Shown: positions 5,085 to 5,698 of the stretch, one piece after another
Layout: each line of letters opens with the position of its first letter
Numbering within the stretch: the stretch's first letter is position 1
Assembly: GCA_910588005.1 (NCBI GenBank)
Contig: CAJUQM010000089.1
Coordinates: 1 to 5,698 of the forward strand
DNA from: an uncultured Oscillibacter sp.
GTDB lineage: Bacteria; Bacillota; Clostridia; Oscillospirales; Oscillospiraceae
DNA: 5,698 nt
Direction of reading: 5' to 3'
The notes under the pieces: model-generated
The model's database searches: none
Told to the model about the DNA's origin: nothing
The model's input: only the letters and a program-made list of their open reading frames with translations
Position numbers and translations under genes: made by a program

Positions 5085-5698
5085 TCAGAAGAATTTCCGC
5101 TTGTCGCCGCCGTCCATGGCCATCAGCGCGGCCACGGGGTCTTTTACCTTGCTCATCATAATCATGGCGGCGATGACATAGGGCTTATAGCTGGCCTCCT
5201 TGTACAGGGGCACCAGATAGCGGTCGAACACGGAGTTGTCCACCTCGCCCTCGGGGCAGCTGAGGCCGGTGATGTCGGCGGGCAGGCAGTGGAGATACAG
5301 GGCCTTGCCGTCCTTTGTGCGCTTCATCATGTCCTCGGTGCAGGACCAGTTCTTGTGCAGGGCGTTCTGAGCCAGGAGCTTCTTCTCCAGGGCGTCGATC
5401 CCCGCCTGGTCGCCGGCCTGATACAGCTTTGTGCGCTCCTCCATGGCGGCGAAGGGCGCCCAGCTCTTGGGATACACGATGTCGGCGCCGTCAAAGGCCT
5501 CCTCCATGGTGGCGACCTTCTTGTAGCTGCCGCCGGTGGCCTGGGCGTTTTTCAGGGCGATCTCCTCCACCTCGGGCATCACATCGTAGCCCTCGGGATG
5601 GGCCAGCACTACGTCCATGCCGAAGCGGGTCATAAGGCCGATAACGCCCTGGGGCACGGAGAGGGGCTTGCCGTAGGAGGGAGAGTAGGCCCAGGTCA
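5085..5698 (-). CDS. ygeW: YgeW-type knotted carbamoyltransferase (N-terminal half outside window)
   Basis: This is the C-terminal 203 residues of a protein related to E. coli YgeW (just under 400 residues), in the aspartate/ornithine carbamoyltransferase superfamily. Reading continues in frame to the right edge (TWAYSPSYGKPLSVPQG), so the GTG at 5657 is an internal valine, not a start. Seen: the ornithine-domain stretch GLMTRFGMDVVLAHPEGYD, then YPKSWAP (5454-5474), where ornithine enzymes carry a different specificity loop, then HCLPADI (from 5291 down), holding the HCLP motif of carbamoyl transfer. The N-terminal carbamoyl phosphate-binding STRT-like motif lies outside. In purine catabolic clusters YgeW is proposed to act phosphorolytically on a ureido intermediate of urate breakdown, giving carbamoyl phosphate for the carbamate kinase encoded next; that substrate is from the family literature and not shown here. 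True ornithine carbamoyltransferase is less likely given the YPKSWAP loop and strong YgeW likeness. Confidence 0.9.
   Translation of the reverse strand, partial: TWAYSPSYGKPLSVPQGVIGLMTRFGMDVVLAHPEGYDVMPEVEEIALKNAQATGGSYKKVATMEEAFDGADIVYPKSWAPFAAMEERTKLYQAGDQAGIDALEKKLLAQNALHKNWSCTEDMMKRTKDGKALYLHCLPADITGLSCPEGEVDNSVFDRYLVPLYKEASYKPYVIAAMIMMSKVKDPVAALMAMDGGDKRKFF

Noticed and set aside
5655..5657. GTG as start of a short 190-codon gene
   Set aside because: The frame stays open to the window edge with YgeW-like sequence upstream, so this codon is internal.

Overview
All five protein genes lie on the minus strand, so biological order runs from right to left. The DNA is G+C-rich with G/C-biased third codon positions, yet it has Gram-positive style ribosome binding sites (AAGGAGG), a lipobox-bearing solute-binding lipoprotein and strong intrinsic terminators. 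This fits an anaerobic, fairly high-GC Clostridia member, for example an Oscillospirales gut bacterium of the Flavonifractor/Oscillibacter kind. That assignment is inferred from protein resemblance and style, not from a marker gene.

Right part (5698 to 3999): the C-terminal half of a YgeW-type carbamoyltransferase (cut by the window edge), a 144-nt spacer holding a large GC-rich hairpin, then a complete carbamate kinase (arcC). A perfect 20-bp-stem terminator (3933-3981) closes this unit. In E. coli and in purine-fermenting gut anaerobes, ygeW and arcC sit together in uric acid/purine catabolic clusters. There the carbamoyltransferase is thought to release carbamoyl phosphate from a ureido intermediate, and carbamate kinase turns it into ATP.

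Left part (3850 to 1): a second transcription unit with its own sigma-A-like promoter (-35 at 3845-3850, -10 at 3822-3827, 17-nt spacer). It encodes a BMP/PnrA-family solute-binding lipoprotein, a tandem-domain ABC ATPase and a BMP-type permease that runs off the left edge; a second permease is expected beyond it. A hairpin-plus-T-tract terminator between binding protein and ATPase probably lets the binding protein be made in excess. ATPase and permease overlap by one base (TAATG) and are likely translationally coupled.

Taken together, the window reads as an importer for a nucleoside, purine or ureide-like compound beside the energy-yielding end of its breakdown. The substrate is inferred from neighbours and family only. 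The points most worth a second look are the one-dead-site design of the ATPase, a calcium-loop-like motif in the binding protein, and the structured spacers. I see no mobile element, CRISPR array, tRNA or rRNA, and no gene-free stretch above 300 bases.
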